Shown in pieces: positions 8,567 to 16,226 of a DNA stretch of 16,314 bases (positions within the stretch are counted from its first letter, which is position 1; the number at the start of each line of letters is the position of its first letter). This DNA is from an uncultured Pirellula sp. (GTDB lineage Bacteria; Planctomycetota; Planctomycetia; Pirellulales; Pirellulaceae). The notes beneath the pieces were generated by a model, which did no database searches, was not told the DNA's origin, and was given only the letters and a program-made list of their open reading frames with translations. Location of the stretch: assembly GCA_903892365.1 (NCBI GenBank), contig CAITIF010000003.1, positions 1 through 16,314 of the forward strand, written 5' to 3'. The translations under genes and the position numbers were made by a program.

Positions 8567-8573
8567 TAGGAAG
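8567..8573 (+). promoter_or_regulatory. thrS ribosome binding site with two overlapping ATGs
   Basis: TAGGAAG lies 7 nt before the thrS ATG at 8581. An out-of-frame ATG at 8576 lies only 2 nt from it and would give a 32-codon peptide ending inside thrS. The stretch TAGGAAGCAATG recurs in front of tadA (12663-12674), where the ATG at the equivalent of 8576 is the real start. Confidence 0.5.
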
Positions 8574-8580
8574 CAATGCG

Positions 8581-10776
8581 ATGCTCGATATTCAACTGCC
8601 CGACGGGACTATTGTTTCCCATCCGGATGACGCAACTCCGCTCTCGGTTGCGGAAAAAATTGGCTCACGACTAGCGAAAGCGGTCATCGCCGCCAAAGTG
8701 GGCGAGACGATCGTGGATGCTGGTCGCTCTTTGAAAGCCTTTGCCAATGACGGTCCGATTCCCGTCCGCTTGTTGACAGAAAAAGACCCGGAGTCGCTTG
8801 AGGTTTTGCGACACTCTTGTGCGCACGTCATGGCCCGAGCCATTATGCGGCTGTATCCCAACGTCTCGCTAGCATTTGGCCCCACGATCACCAACGGATA
8901 CTACTACGATTTTGATCTCCCGCAAAAATTGAACGAGGATGATTTCGCCAAGATCGAAGCGGAGATGGCCAAGCTGGTGGAAATGGCCGAGCCGTTCGAG
9001 CAGTTTTCGTTGGACAGACCTCAAGCGGTTGAGCTTTGTACCGACATGAAGCAGTCGCTGAAGGTGGAGCACATTCAAACAGGTCTTTCGACCCATGAGA
9101 CGCTTGGCTTCTATCGGCAAGGTGAGTTCGTAGATTTGTGTCGAGGGCCTCATATTCCTGACGCAGGCCGGATCAAAGCGTTCAAGGTTCTGAGTGTTGC
9201 CGGTGCTTATTGGAAGGGTGATGCTTCGGGAAAGCAGTTGCAGCGAGTATACGGAACGGCTTGGTTTAGTCCGAAAGACATGCAAGCTCACTTGGAGCAA
9301 GTGGAAGAGGCCAAGAAACGGGATCATCGTGTGATTGGCAAGCGGCTTGGTTTGTTCCAGATCTCTTCGGAGGTAGGGCCAGGGATGTGTCTGTGGCTTC
9401 CTAAGGGAGCGCGCATTCGAAGCTTACTTGAAGATTTCCTGCGAAAGGAAATGCTGAAACGGGGGTATGAGCCTGTGTATAGCCCACACCTTGGACGTGT
9501 GGAGTTGTATGAAACCAGCGGTCACTTCCCTTATTATCGCGACAGCCAATTCCCGCCGTTGTTTGTGAATGATGGTGGGGCATTGGTTGATGGTTGGATT
9601 CGCCGACTGCAATCCGACGAAGGGCTCCCCAAAGCTCATGAAGAAGCCTTTATGCAAGCGGCGGAAGTGCTCGGTTGCGAAATCAAGGATTACGACCCAG
9701 CAGCGTCGGTAGAGGATCGCGTTCAGGTGTTGAACAGCTGGCAGCGGCTCCATGAACGGTACTTGGTGAAGCCGATGAATTGCCCTCACCATGCTCAGAT
9801 TTTTAAGGCGGCTCCACGTTCCTACAAACAGCTACCATTGCGTTTGTTCGAATTTGGAACCGTGTACCGGTTTGAACAAACGGGTGAGCTGAACGGGATG
9901 CTTCGCGTACGTGGATTGACCCAAGATGACGCTCATATTTTCTGTAGCCAAGATCAAGTGGAGCAAGAGTTCCGCAATACGATCGAACTGACTCGGATGG
10001 TTCTCGAATCCGTGGGGCTTAAGGATTACCGAGTGCAATTGTCGCTGCGCGATCCCAAGAGCGACAAGTATGTTGGAAGTGAAGAGAATTGGCAAAAGGC
10101 TGAAGCTGCATTGCGCCGCGTGCTAGAAGAATCGGGACTAAATTTTTCAGCAGCCGAAGGCGAAGCGGCTTTCTACGGACCTAAAGCCGACTTCATGGTT
10201 CGAGACTGCATTGGGCGTCAGTGGCAACTGGGAACGGTCCAGTTAGACTACAACTTGCCCGAGCGGTTCCAGTTGGAGTACATCGGATCGGACAACAAAA
10301 CGCACCGACCGGTTATGATTCACCGAGCGCCATTCGGTTCGATGGAACGCTTCGTTGGGATGCTTACCGAGCATTTCGCTGGGGCTTTCCCAATGTGGCT
10401 TGCTCCAGAACAAGTTCGAATCTGTCCTTTGAGCGAAAAATCGAATGACTATGCATTTGAGCTGGAGAAACAGTTTACGGAGGCGGGTTTCCGAGTTACC
10501 GTGGATGCTCGTGGGGCAAAGGTCCAGGCAAAGATCCGAGACGCACAAGTGGAATTGATTCCCTATATGGCAGTGGTAGGTCCTCGCGAGGCTGAGAATC
10601 AATCGATTGCATTGCGAGATCGGATCGAAGGCGAGGTGGGGACCATGCCCGTCGCCGAAGTGATGGCAAAGTTGGCCGAAGAGGTCAATACGCGGCGCAT
10701 TCGGCAATCGATAGCCAATAAACTTGCAGAGACCGAACAGCCCAAAGTAGAAGAGACTGGCAACAACGAGTATTAG
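8581..10776 (+). CDS. thrS: Threonyl-tRNA synthetase
   Basis: Class II synthetase charging tRNA-Thr with threonine; cytosolic dimer. N-terminal TGS domain (residues 1-63), then the editing domain with H78-x3-H82 and C187-R-G-P-H191, which hydrolyses mischarged Ser-tRNA-Thr. The catalytic core carries the zinc/threonine ligands C401 (in KPMNCPHH), H452 (in TQDDAHIF) and H581 (in [13 protein letters not shown]), and motif 2 around FEFGTVYR. The C-terminal anticodon-binding domain (about 615-715) ends in a short acidic tail. At 731 aa it is about 90 residues longer than the 642-aa E. coli enzyme. Much of the excess is an insertion of about 56 residues (roughly 329-390) between the [11 protein letters not shown] segment and the zinc ligand C401. 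MNCPHH replaces the E. coli MNCPGH, as in some other bacterial ThrRS. The start is supported by TAGGAAG at 8567-8573. First gene of a plus-strand run reaching tadC. Confidence 0.97.
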   Translation: MLDIQLPDGTIVSHPDDATPLSVAEKIGSRLAKAVIAAKVGETIVDAGRSLKAFANDGPIPVRLLTEKDPESLEVLRHSCAHVMARAIMRLYPNVSLAFGPTITNGYYYDFDLPQKLNEDDFAKIEAEMAKLVEMAEPFEQFSLDRPQAVELCTDMKQSLKVEHIQTGLSTHETLGFYRQGEFVDLCRGPHIPDAGRIKAFKVLSVAGAYWKGDASGKQLQRVYGTAWFSPKDMQAHLEQVEEAKKRDHRVIGKRLGLFQISSEVGPGMCLWLPKGARIRSLLEDFLRKEMLKRGYEPVYSPHLGRVELYETSGHFPYYRDSQFPPLFVNDGGALVDGWIRRLQSDEGLPKAHEEAFMQAAEVLGCEIKDYDPAASVEDRVQVLNSWQRLHERYLVKPMNCPHHAQIFKAAPRSYKQLPLRLFEFGTVYRFEQTGELNGMLRVRGLTQDDAHIFCSQDQVEQEFRNTIELTRMVLESVGLKDYRVQLSLRDPKSDKYVGSEENWQKAEAALRRVLEESGLNFSAAEGEAAFYGPKADFMVRDCIGRQWQLGTVQLDYNLPERFQLEYIGSDNKTHRPVMIHRAPFGSMERFVGMLTEHFAGAFPMWLAPEQVRICPLSEKSNDYAFELEKQFTEAGFRVTVDARGAKVQAKIRDAQVELIPYMAVVGPREAENQSIALRDRIEGEVGTMPVAEVMAKLAEEVNTRRIRQSIANKLAETEQPKVEETGNNEY

Positions 10777-10791
10777 GCCTCTGGATCCCTA

Positions 10792-11085
10792 ATGATAAGC
10801 GACACAATTATGCATGAGCGCACTGCAGCCCAAATCATCGCCGATGAATTCTTGATCGCTCGCGCAAAGATTCTTGAACTCGCAGCTACGCTCGATCGAC
10901 TAGATCGAGCGGACGGCGATATCGAGAATTCGAAGCAGCTTGTGTTGCTTTCGCAAGGGATGCAAATTCTGTGCGATTCGGAATCGGACAAGGCCAAGCG
11001 AGTGCAGTTGCTGATGAGTCGTCAGTACGAACCGGAGTGGATCGAGAAGATGGCGGTCCGACGTCGAGATGTTGAAGGCTCGTGA
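10792..11085 (+). CDS. Small conserved-looking protein of unknown function (97 aa)
   Basis: A 97-aa, mostly helical, charged protein with no signal peptide or membrane segment. Helices run roughly over residues 10-42 (TAAQIIADEFLIARAKILELAATLDRL region) and 48-75, and the C-terminus is basic (AVRRRDVEG). No family is recognised. It begins 15 nt after the thrS stop and ends 29 nt before the EboB-like gene, so it is almost certainly co-transcribed with both. Start ATG 10792 has only a weak GGA upstream; Met7 (10810) is an alternative. The gene is supported by its tight placement and protein-like composition rather than by homology. Confidence 0.7.
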   Translation: MISDTIMHERTAAQIIADEFLIARAKILELAATLDRLDRADGDIENSKQLVLLSQGMQILCDSESDKAKRVQLLMSRQYEPEWIEKMAVRRRDVEGS

Positions 11086-11100
11086 TCCAAGAACATGAAA

Positions 11101-11106
11101 AGAGGT
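11101..11106 (+). promoter_or_regulatory. Ribosome binding site that decides the start of the EboB-like gene
   Basis: AGAGGT sits 8 nt before a GTG at 11115 but only 2 nt before the TTG at 11109, so GTG 11115 is the likelier start. The protein then opens with (M)EYIDPHLHM, as expected for the family. Confidence 0.55.
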
Positions 11107-11114
11107 AGTTGAGC

Positions 11115-11918
11115 GTGGAGTATATCGATCCGCATCTGCATATGGTTTCCCGGACGACCGACGACTACGAAACGTTGGCTCGGATGGGGTGCGTCGCGAT
11201 CAGTGAACCAGCCTTTTGGGCTGGTTTCGATCGTGGAAGTGTGGAAAGCTTTCGCGATTACTTCCGCCAGTTAACCGACTTTGAGCCGAAGCGGGCAGCT
11301 CAATACGGGATTTCGCATTACACCTGGTTGTGCATCAATGCCAAGGAAGCGGAGAATGTGACTCTGTCTCGCGAAGTGATCGCAATGATTCCCGAATTCT
11401 TGGATGCCAAGAATGTGCTTGGAATCGGTGAGATAGGGCTCAACAAGAACACTCGCAATGAAGCAACCATCTTTTTAGAGCATCTCGATTTGGCAGTGAA
11501 GTACAATCAACAGATCCTGATTCACACGCCGCACTTGGAGGACAAGTACCAAGGGACGCGAATGATTTTAGACATGTTGATGGGCGATTCGCGAATCAAT
11601 CGATCACGCGTTTTGGTCGATCACGTCGAAGAGCATACGATCGAGCATGTTCTCGAGAATGGATTTTGGGCTGGCATGACGTTGTATCCGGTAAGCAAGT
11701 GCACGCCGCAAAGAGCTGTCGACATGATTGAACGTTACGGCCCCGAGCGGCTTATGGCGAATTCTGCGGGTGATTGGGGCCCAAGTAAGCCAACCGCCAT
11801 TCCTGACTTGATCATGGAAATGAAAAAACGAGGGCATTCCAAAGAATTAATTCGCCGTGTGGTTTATGAAAACCCGAAGACATTTTTTTCGCAGAGCAAG
11901 CCTTTTGTCCACGGTTGA
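11115..11918 (+). CDS. TatD-superfamily metal-dependent hydrolase, EboB-like
   Basis: A 267-aa amidohydrolase-fold protein. Metal ligands are in the order expected for TatD-like enzymes: H7-x-H9 in YIDPHLHM, E106 in GIGEIGLN, H137 in ILIHTPH, H170 in VDHVEEH and D220 in NSAGDWG. The segments SRTTDDYE, EPAFW, DYF and AQYGI(S/R)HY and the ending NPKTFFSQS resemble EboB, the TatD-like member of the ebo cluster known from cyanobacterial scytonemin loci and other bacteria, better than DNase TatD itself. The substrate is unknown; EboB is implicated in export or maturation of small molecules to the periplasm. The other ebo genes (UbiA-type prenyltransferase, dehydroquinate-synthase-like protein) are absent from this window. 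GTG start chosen because of AGAGGT at 11101-11106. Followed after 33 nt by the HAD phosphatase gene. Confident for the superfamily, moderate for EboB. Confidence 0.85.
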   Translation: MEYIDPHLHMVSRTTDDYETLARMGCVAISEPAFWAGFDRGSVESFRDYFRQLTDFEPKRAAQYGISHYTWLCINAKEAENVTLSREVIAMIPEFLDAKNVLGIGEIGLNKNTRNEATIFLEHLDLAVKYNQQILIHTPHLEDKYQGTRMILDMLMGDSRINRSRVLVDHVEEHTIEHVLENGFWAGMTLYPVSKCTPQRAVDMIERYGPERLMANSAGDWGPSKPTAIPDLIMEMKKRGHSKELIRRVVYENPKTFFSQSKPFVHG

Positions 11919-11951
11919 AATAACGCTTGCGAAAGACAAGATCGGGACATA

Positions 11952-12626
11952 ATGACTTACGATGCAGTGATTTTTGATCTGGACGGTACGCTTCTCGATT
12001 CACTTGACGATATCGCAGACGCGGCGAACCAAGTTCTAATCGACCTTGGACTTACCCCATTTCCTAATTCCGACTACCGTTTTCTTGTCGGGGATGGGGT
12101 TGCGATGTTGTTTCAGAGGGCTGTCCCAACATGCCAAACGGATTTGGAACTCAGGCAGGAATGCATGCGTCGATTCGACGTTGAATATGCAAAGCGATGG
12201 CATAATCGATCTAAACCGTATGATGGGATCGAGCAGATGTTGAAAACGCTCGTTCAGAATGAGGTGACCTTAGCGATTTTGTCAAATAAACCGGAAGCAT
12301 TTACCAAGCAATGTGTTGAGCATTTTTTTCCGGCTACCCATTTTGTCCAGGTATTGGGTCATTCTGAGCGATTCCCCCGCAAACCTGATCCTGCTAGCGC
12401 GAAATGGCTGGCGGACCAATTGGGGGTTGGAAACGATCGTATCGCTTATGTGGGTGATACGAACACCGACATGAAAACTGCGGTTGGTGCAGGTCTTTTT
12501 GCGATTGGTGTTACATGGGGATTTCGTCCCGAGAGTGAACTAATCGCTCATGGTGCGAACGCGATATGCAAAACAGTTTCGCAACTGCAGCAGTGCATTC
12601 TTGGCTCAAAGGAGAATTCCCAGTGA
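11952..12626 (+). CDS. gph: HAD-family phosphatase, phosphoglycolate phosphatase-like
   Basis: A 224-aa haloacid dehalogenase-type hydrolase. Motif I is D9-L-D11-G-T (nucleophile D9, acid/base D11), motif II S111 in ILSNKPE, motif III K144 in RKPDP, and motif IV D169/D173 in VGDTNTDMKTA. A helical cap follows motif I (about 16-85). Length, cap placement and the KPEAFTKQ and VTWGFRPE segments fit the Gph/phosphoglycolate phosphatase subfamily, which removes 2-phosphoglycolate, but substrates of HAD enzymes cannot be read reliably from sequence (a pyrophosphatase PpaX-like role is possible). Start ATG 11952 gives the normal family N-terminus; only a short GGGA lies upstream. It lies between the EboB-like gene and tadA, in the same direction. 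Its last codons contain a strong AAAGGAGA sequence. Confidence 0.88.
   Translation: MTYDAVIFDLDGTLLDSLDDIADAANQVLIDLGLTPFPNSDYRFLVGDGVAMLFQRAVPTCQTDLELRQECMRRFDVEYAKRWHNRSKPYDGIEQMLKTLVQNEVTLAILSNKPEAFTKQCVEHFFPATHFVQVLGHSERFPRKPDPASAKWLADQLGVGNDRIAYVGDTNTDMKTAVGAGLFAIGVTWGFRPESELIAHGANAICKTVSQLQQCILGSKENSQ
12608..12615 (+). promoter_or_regulatory. Strong Shine-Dalgarno sequence inside the end of the HAD gene
   Basis: AAAGGAGA is the best ribosome binding sequence of the window. It lies within the last codons of the HAD gene, 11 nt before an ATG at 12626, and 57 nt before the tadA ATG, too far to serve tadA directly. Confidence 0.5.
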
Positions 12627-12706
12627 TGAGTGATTCACTACTGATGGAACGAATTCGGGGCATAGGAAGCAATGAAGACAGCCAATCCCAATCCAAGATC
12701 TTCTGA
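12626..12706 (+). CDS. Possible 26-aa coupling or leader peptide before tadA
   Basis: The HAD stop TGA (12624-12626) overlaps an ATG at 12626 in the form TGATG. That ATG opens a 26-codon frame (MSDSLLMERIRGIG...) ending with TGA at 12704-12706, 35 nt inside tadA in another frame. It is preceded by the strong AAAGGAGA at 12608-12615. Its role could be to carry ribosomes to the tadA start at 12672. No homology can be claimed for so short a peptide, and it may be chance. Confidence 0.25.
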   Translation: MSDSLLMERIRGIGSNEDSQSQSKIF

Positions 12707-13994
12707 ACAATCGAAGCAAGAAGAGTTTGAGTCAATCAAGCGACGGATGCACCAGCGTTTGGTGGATAAGCTGGATTTGTCGCGAGTGGGCGATCTCAAG
12801 GGGGATTCGTTCCGCCGCGAAATAAGAATGGTGGTTGAGCATCTTTGCGATAGCGAGAATACCTTTCTCAATCGTTCGGAACGCGACAAGATTGTTGAAG
12901 AGGTTCTCGACGAAACTCTGGGGCTTGGGCCTTTGGAATTGCTGCTCAAAGATCCCTCTATCAGCGATATTCTGATCAATGGCCCGAAGAACATCTTTGT
13001 GGAAAGACGGGGCCAGTTGGAAAAGACGGAGGTCGAGTTTCGCGATAACGGTCACTTGATGCAGATTATTGACCGAATCGTTTCCAAAGTTGGAAGGCGT
13101 GTTGACGAAACGTGTCCGATGGTGGACGCGAGACTGGAAGATGGTTCCCGTGTGAACGCGATCATTCCACCGCTGGCTTTGGACGGAGCCTGTGTGTCCA
13201 TTCGTCGATTCGGTTCCAATCCTTTAAAGCTAGAAGGGCTGCTCAATTACAAGGCCTTCACACCTGAAATGGTGATGTTGTTGGAAGGCTGCATTAAAGC
13301 CCGGTTGAACATTATCATTAGCGGGGGTACGGGTTCTGGGAAGACGACTCTGCTTAACACCTTGAGCAGTTTTATTCAGAATGACCAACGTGTGGTAACG
13401 ATTGAAGATGCTGCCGAGCTTCAATTGCAACAAGAGCACGTAGTTCGACTGGAAACTAGACCTGCGAACATCGAAGGCACGGGAGCCATCACGGCTACGG
13501 ATCTCGTTCGAAACGCCCTTCGAATGCGACCTGAGCGAATCATTATCGGAGAGTGTCGAGGGGGCGAAACCTTGGACATGCTTCAAGCCATGAATACTGG
13601 GCACGATGGTTCGATGACCACGGTCCACTCCAATTCACCGCGAGACGCGATCGCTCGTCTAGAAACGCTGGTGATGATGGCCGGCTATGACTTGCCCGTA
13701 AAGGCGATCCGTCAACAGATTTCCGGGGCGGTCGACGTCATTATTCAAGCCAACCGACTGCAAGGCGGTCCTCGGCGAGTCTTGAATATCACCGAAGTGC
13801 AGGGCATGGAACAGGATACTGTGGTCTTGCAAGACATCTACCGCTTTGTGCAAGACGGGGTTGGTGAAGATGGAAAAGCCCATGGGTATTTTGAGGCGAC
13901 CGGAGTTCGACCTTCGTTCATGCCTCGTCTTGAGTCCGCTGGCATCCGTTTGCCAGCAAGTGCATTCCGTCAACGGATCATGATGCGAGCTTAG
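12672..13994 (+). CDS. tadA: Tad/Flp pilus assembly ATPase TadA (CpaF family)
   Basis: A 440-aa cytosolic secretion ATPase of the type II/IV family that powers Tad pilus or adhesin assembly as a hexamer under the inner membrane. The N-terminal part (1-90) is charged and helical. The N1 domain holds [21 protein letters not shown] and the [16 protein letters not shown] and CVSIRRF segments typical of CpaF. Walker A is G218-G-T-G-S-G-K-T225, followed by the Asp box ([11 protein letters not shown]) and the Walker B-like glutamate E294 in [14 protein letters not shown]. The His box lies in [15 protein letters not shown]. All catalytic motifs are intact. Start ATG 12672 has AGGAAG at 12664-12669, a rather short spacing. 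tadB follows after 3 nt, so the two are likely translationally coupled. No TadZ or secretin gene precedes it; the upstream neighbours are metabolic. Confidence 0.95.
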   Translation: MKTANPNPRSSEQSKQEEFESIKRRMHQRLVDKLDLSRVGDLKGDSFRREIRMVVEHLCDSENTFLNRSERDKIVEEVLDETLGLGPLELLLKDPSISDILINGPKNIFVERRGQLEKTEVEFRDNGHLMQIIDRIVSKVGRRVDETCPMVDARLEDGSRVNAIIPPLALDGACVSIRRFGSNPLKLEGLLNYKAFTPEMVMLLEGCIKARLNIIISGGTGSGKTTLLNTLSSFIQNDQRVVTIEDAAELQLQQEHVVRLETRPANIEGTGAITATDLVRNALRMRPERIIIGECRGGETLDMLQAMNTGHDGSMTTVHSNSPRDAIARLETLVMMAGYDLPVKAIRQQISGAVDVIIQANRLQGGPRRVLNITEVQGMEQDTVVLQDIYRFVQDGVGEDGKAHGYFEATGVRPSFMPRLESAGIRLPASAFRQRIMMRA

Positions 13995-13997
13995 AAC

Positions 13998-14963
13998 ATG
14001 CTGGTACTAATTGTTGCCGGGTCGGTAGGGCTGTGTGTTGCCGCAATTGTAGGATTCGTGGCAACACTGATGCGAGGTGACGAAGCTTCCATTGCGGAAG
14101 ATCGTCTGTCTACCTTAACCGCTCAAGGACGAAAGAGTGTTGCAGGTCGGGAAGAAGAGTTTTCGGCACTTCGAAATCCACTTGTTTCGTCGACCAATTT
14201 TCTTGAAGAATGGATGGTTCGTAAGTTCAACATTAAAGTGTTGTTAGAACAGGCAGACATAAAGCTTCCACCCAGCAAGTTCTCGATCCTGTGTGTTGGA
14301 CTGGCGTTGGCGGGAGCGGTAATCATGTTGATGTTGCCAATCCCATTCTTTATCGCGCCATTGGTAGGCGTTGGGCTATTCTTCACGCCATTCATTTGGG
14401 TCAGTATGAAGCGAAAGAAGAGAATCAATCGTGTGAATGCACAGCTCCCTGAAGCCTTAGAGATGCTGAGCCGTTCGCTTCGTGCAGGGCACTCTTTAGG
14501 AGCTGGGTTCGGATTGATCGCTGAAGAAATGCAGGACCCACTCGCTCGCGAATTTGGCCGATGCTTTGAGGAGCAAAACCTTGGCGTATCATTGGAACAA
14601 TCGCTCGAGGCAATGACCGTTCGCATACCTAACCTTGACCTCCGATTTTTTGCGACAGCTGTGATTTTGCAGCGTCAAACAGGTGGTGACTTGGCAGAAA
14701 TTCTTGACAAAATCGGTCGCTTAGTGCGAGCGCGTTACCGATTAGCAGGTCAAATCCAGGCCCTGACAGGGGAAGGCCGATTGTCAGGGATTGTGTTGCT
14801 GGCGTTGCCCCCTGGGTTGTTCACGATGATGCTTTTCACCAACAAAGCGTACGTGATGAAATTGTTCACCGACCCTATGGGGCAGTGGATGCTAGGGGGC
14901 GCGATCGTGATGCAGTTGATGGGCGCGTATGTAATCAAAAAGATCATCGACATCAAAGTCTAG
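13998..14963 (+). CDS. tadB: Tad pilus inner-membrane platform protein TadB (T2SSF domain)
   Basis: A 321-aa integral membrane protein, one of two GspF-like platform proteins working with TadA. It has an N-terminal membrane segment (about residues 3-25), a hydrophobic pair at about 95-138 (FSILCVGLALAGA to FIWVSM), a cytosolic T2SSF domain at about 150-265 (LPEALEMLSRSLRAGHSLGAGF and QRQTGGDLAEILDKIG, typical of TadB), and two C-terminal membrane segments (about 263-283 and 296-316). The RAGHSL and TGGDLAE motifs distinguish it from TadC. Start ATG 13998 is 3 nt after the tadA stop and has no clear Shine-Dalgarno sequence, as expected for coupled translation. tadC follows after 38 nt. Confidence 0.93.
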   Translation: MLVLIVAGSVGLCVAAIVGFVATLMRGDEASIAEDRLSTLTAQGRKSVAGREEEFSALRNPLVSSTNFLEEWMVRKFNIKVLLEQADIKLPPSKFSILCVGLALAGAVIMLMLPIPFFIAPLVGVGLFFTPFIWVSMKRKKRINRVNAQLPEALEMLSRSLRAGHSLGAGFGLIAEEMQDPLAREFGRCFEEQNLGVSLEQSLEAMTVRIPNLDLRFFATAVILQRQTGGDLAEILDKIGRLVRARYRLAGQIQALTGEGRLSGIVLLALPPGLFTMMLFTNKAYVMKLFTDPMGQWMLGGAIVMQLMGAYVIKKIIDIKV

Positions 14964-15001
14964 CGGGTTCAATTCGTATCGATAATCAAGGAATCTTGTT
15001 C

Positions 15002-15979
15002 ATGATGACTCTCGAAGCTATCGACACCAATGTGCTGGGCATCATTGCTGTTGTTTGCGTGTTTCTTGCAGTCGGTTCGTTCGCTTGGTTTGCGATCGAC
15101 TACTTCGGCCGAGATAGTCGCGGTTCTGCCGAGAGTCGCCTTGACATGTTGAATGTTTCGCTTCGCAAGGGAAACGATTTCAAAGAGTCTAAGGTTGAGC
15201 AGTTTACAAAGGTTTTGGAGCAGGCGTCGCCAGTGCTGTCCAAGCATATGGAGGCGAAAACCGAAGTGGAACGCGATAAGTTAAAGACAAGATTGGCGGA
15301 AGCCGGTTTTCGTACAGAAAGCGCGAGCGGAGTTTTCTTGACGATCAAAGTGATTGCAGCGGCGACAGGTTTGTTTCTCGCTGGAGGAGTCACTTTGTTG
15401 ATGACTGGCCTGACGCCAACCTTGCTTCTGCGTTCGATTTTGGGGGGAGGCATTGCGTTCTTCGCCCCTGAATTCATTTTGGATTTGATGCGTTCAAGTC
15501 GCAAGAAGCAAATCACTCTTGGATTACCTGACGCCCTCGATCTGTTGGTTGTCAGCGTAGAAGCGGGGCTTGGTTTGGACCAAGGGATAAGAAAGGTCGC
15601 CGACGAAATGCGAAATTCCTATCGAGTTCTATCGGATGAGCTTCAGTTGAGTACGTTGCATTTGCAAATGGGGCGAGTCCGAGCATCTGTACTGCAAGAG
15701 CTAGGAAGCAGGACAGGAGTGGAAGACCTAAGAACGCTCGCTTCACTTCTGATTCAAGCGGACAAGTTCGGTTCTGGCGTGGCTCAAGCGCTTCGTGTGC
15801 AAAGTGAAGCGATGCGCATCAAGCGACAGCAGATTGCAGAAGAGAAGGCTGCGAAGACGGCAGTCAAGTTGATCTTCCCACTTGTTATCTTTATCTTCCC
15901 GGGCGTCTTCGTAGTGCTGGTTGGTCCTGCTGCAATTCAGATGGCCCGAGAAATGTTCCCGGCCATGCAAGGCAAGTAG
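15002..15979 (+). CDS. tadC: Tad pilus inner-membrane platform protein TadC (T2SSF domain)
   Basis: A 325-aa membrane protein, the second GspF-like platform subunit, expected to pair with TadB. It has an N-terminal membrane segment (about residues 11-34), a hydrophobic pair in the region of residues 115-165, a T2SSF domain at about 175-295 (LPDALDLLVVSVEAGLGLDQGI, QADKFGSGVAQALRVQSE) and the classic C-terminal membrane segment KLIFPLVIFIFPGVFVVLVG. The frame is open further upstream to 14885 inside tadB, but that part reads as charged shadow sequence. ATG 15002 has AAGGA at 14988-14992 at good spacing, and the next codon-adjacent Met (15005) is a minor alternative. It is the last gene in the plus-strand run; no further tad gene appears in the remaining 335 bp. 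Confidence 0.93.
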   Translation: MMTLEAIDTNVLGIIAVVCVFLAVGSFAWFAIDYFGRDSRGSAESRLDMLNVSLRKGNDFKESKVEQFTKVLEQASPVLSKHMEAKTEVERDKLKTRLAEAGFRTESASGVFLTIKVIAAATGLFLAGGVTLLMTGLTPTLLLRSILGGGIAFFAPEFILDLMRSSRKKQITLGLPDALDLLVVSVEAGLGLDQGIRKVADEMRNSYRVLSDELQLSTLHLQMGRVRASVLQELGSRTGVEDLRTLASLLIQADKFGSGVAQALRVQSEAMRIKRQQIAEEKAAKTAVKLIFPLVIFIFPGVFVVLVGPAAIQMAREMFPAMQGK

Positions 15980-16013
15980 AGTAGATCTCGGATCATTCAA
16001 AAGCGATTGCTGG

Positions 16014-16060
16014 GAATGCTTCATCGCCCCTCGCTTACGCTTTGGGTTGTGAAAGCATTC
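16014..16060. repeat. 8-bp inverted repeat GAATGCTT / AAGCATTC
   Basis: GAATGCTT (16014-16021) is the exact reverse complement of AAGCATTC (16053-16060). The right arm lies inside the loop of the larger palindrome at 16034-16085, so the two stems interleave and would form either alternative structures or a pseudoknot. Confidence 0.55.
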
Positions 16061-16085
16061 TGCATTGTGCGCAACCCAACGTAAG
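16034..16085. repeat. Extended imperfect palindrome after tadC
   Basis: CTTACG (16034-16039) pairs with CGTAAG (16080-16085), and TTGGGTTGTG (16042-16051) pairs with CGCAACCCAA (16070-16079) with one G-U pair. Together they make a 16-bp stem with a 2-nt bulge and an 18-nt loop. No T-run follows, which argues against a simple terminator. Its form suggests a dispersed intergenic palindrome or a structured RNA end. Confidence 0.6.
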
Positions 16086-16180
16086 AAGTTACGCGATCTT
16101 GACTTGCATCGAAACCGAACTATTGCATGAAAAATCCGCGCTAGCGCCTGTGGTTCAAGTTAGGACGAAATCATTGCAGT

Positions 16181-16210
16181 TAAGTAGTACCTAAGTAGCT
16201 GATTAGTACG
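16181..16210 (+). repeat. Short direct repeats TAAGTAG / TAGTAC at near-helical spacing
   Basis: TAAGTAG occurs at 16181-16187 and 16192-16198, starts 11 bp apart; TAGTAC occurs at 16185-16190 and 16205-16210. Such same-face spacing is typical of cooperative protein binding sites, but the units are short. Confidence 0.3.
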
Positions 16211-16226
16211 GTTTAGCTGTGGTGAT

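Larger units (their letters stand above)
8284..8580. other. Divergent intergenic region between peptidase gene and thrS
   Basis: This 297-bp stretch must hold the promoters of both genes and any thrS leader. A plus-strand frame at 8388-8630 runs into thrS and has Cys/Arg-rich shadow-like composition, so I do not call it a gene. Visible structures are the inverted repeat at 8306-8361 and the thrS ribosome binding site. I found no convincing -35/-10 pair and no T-box features. Confidence 0.5.

Noticed and set aside
8388..8630. 80-codon plus-strand frame overlapping the start of thrS
   Set aside because: It has shadow-like composition, lacks a clear ribosome binding site and overlaps the well-supported thrS start.
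14885..15001. Upstream extension of the tadC frame into tadB
   Set aside because: The added 39 residues are highly charged shadow sequence of tadB; AAGGA at 14988-14992 supports ATG 15002.
16138..16172. Possible tRNA T-arm (GGTTCAAGT) after the GCGCTAGCGC palindrome
   Set aside because: The flanking bases do not form a 5-bp T-stem, and no acceptor or anticodon arm can be drawn around it.
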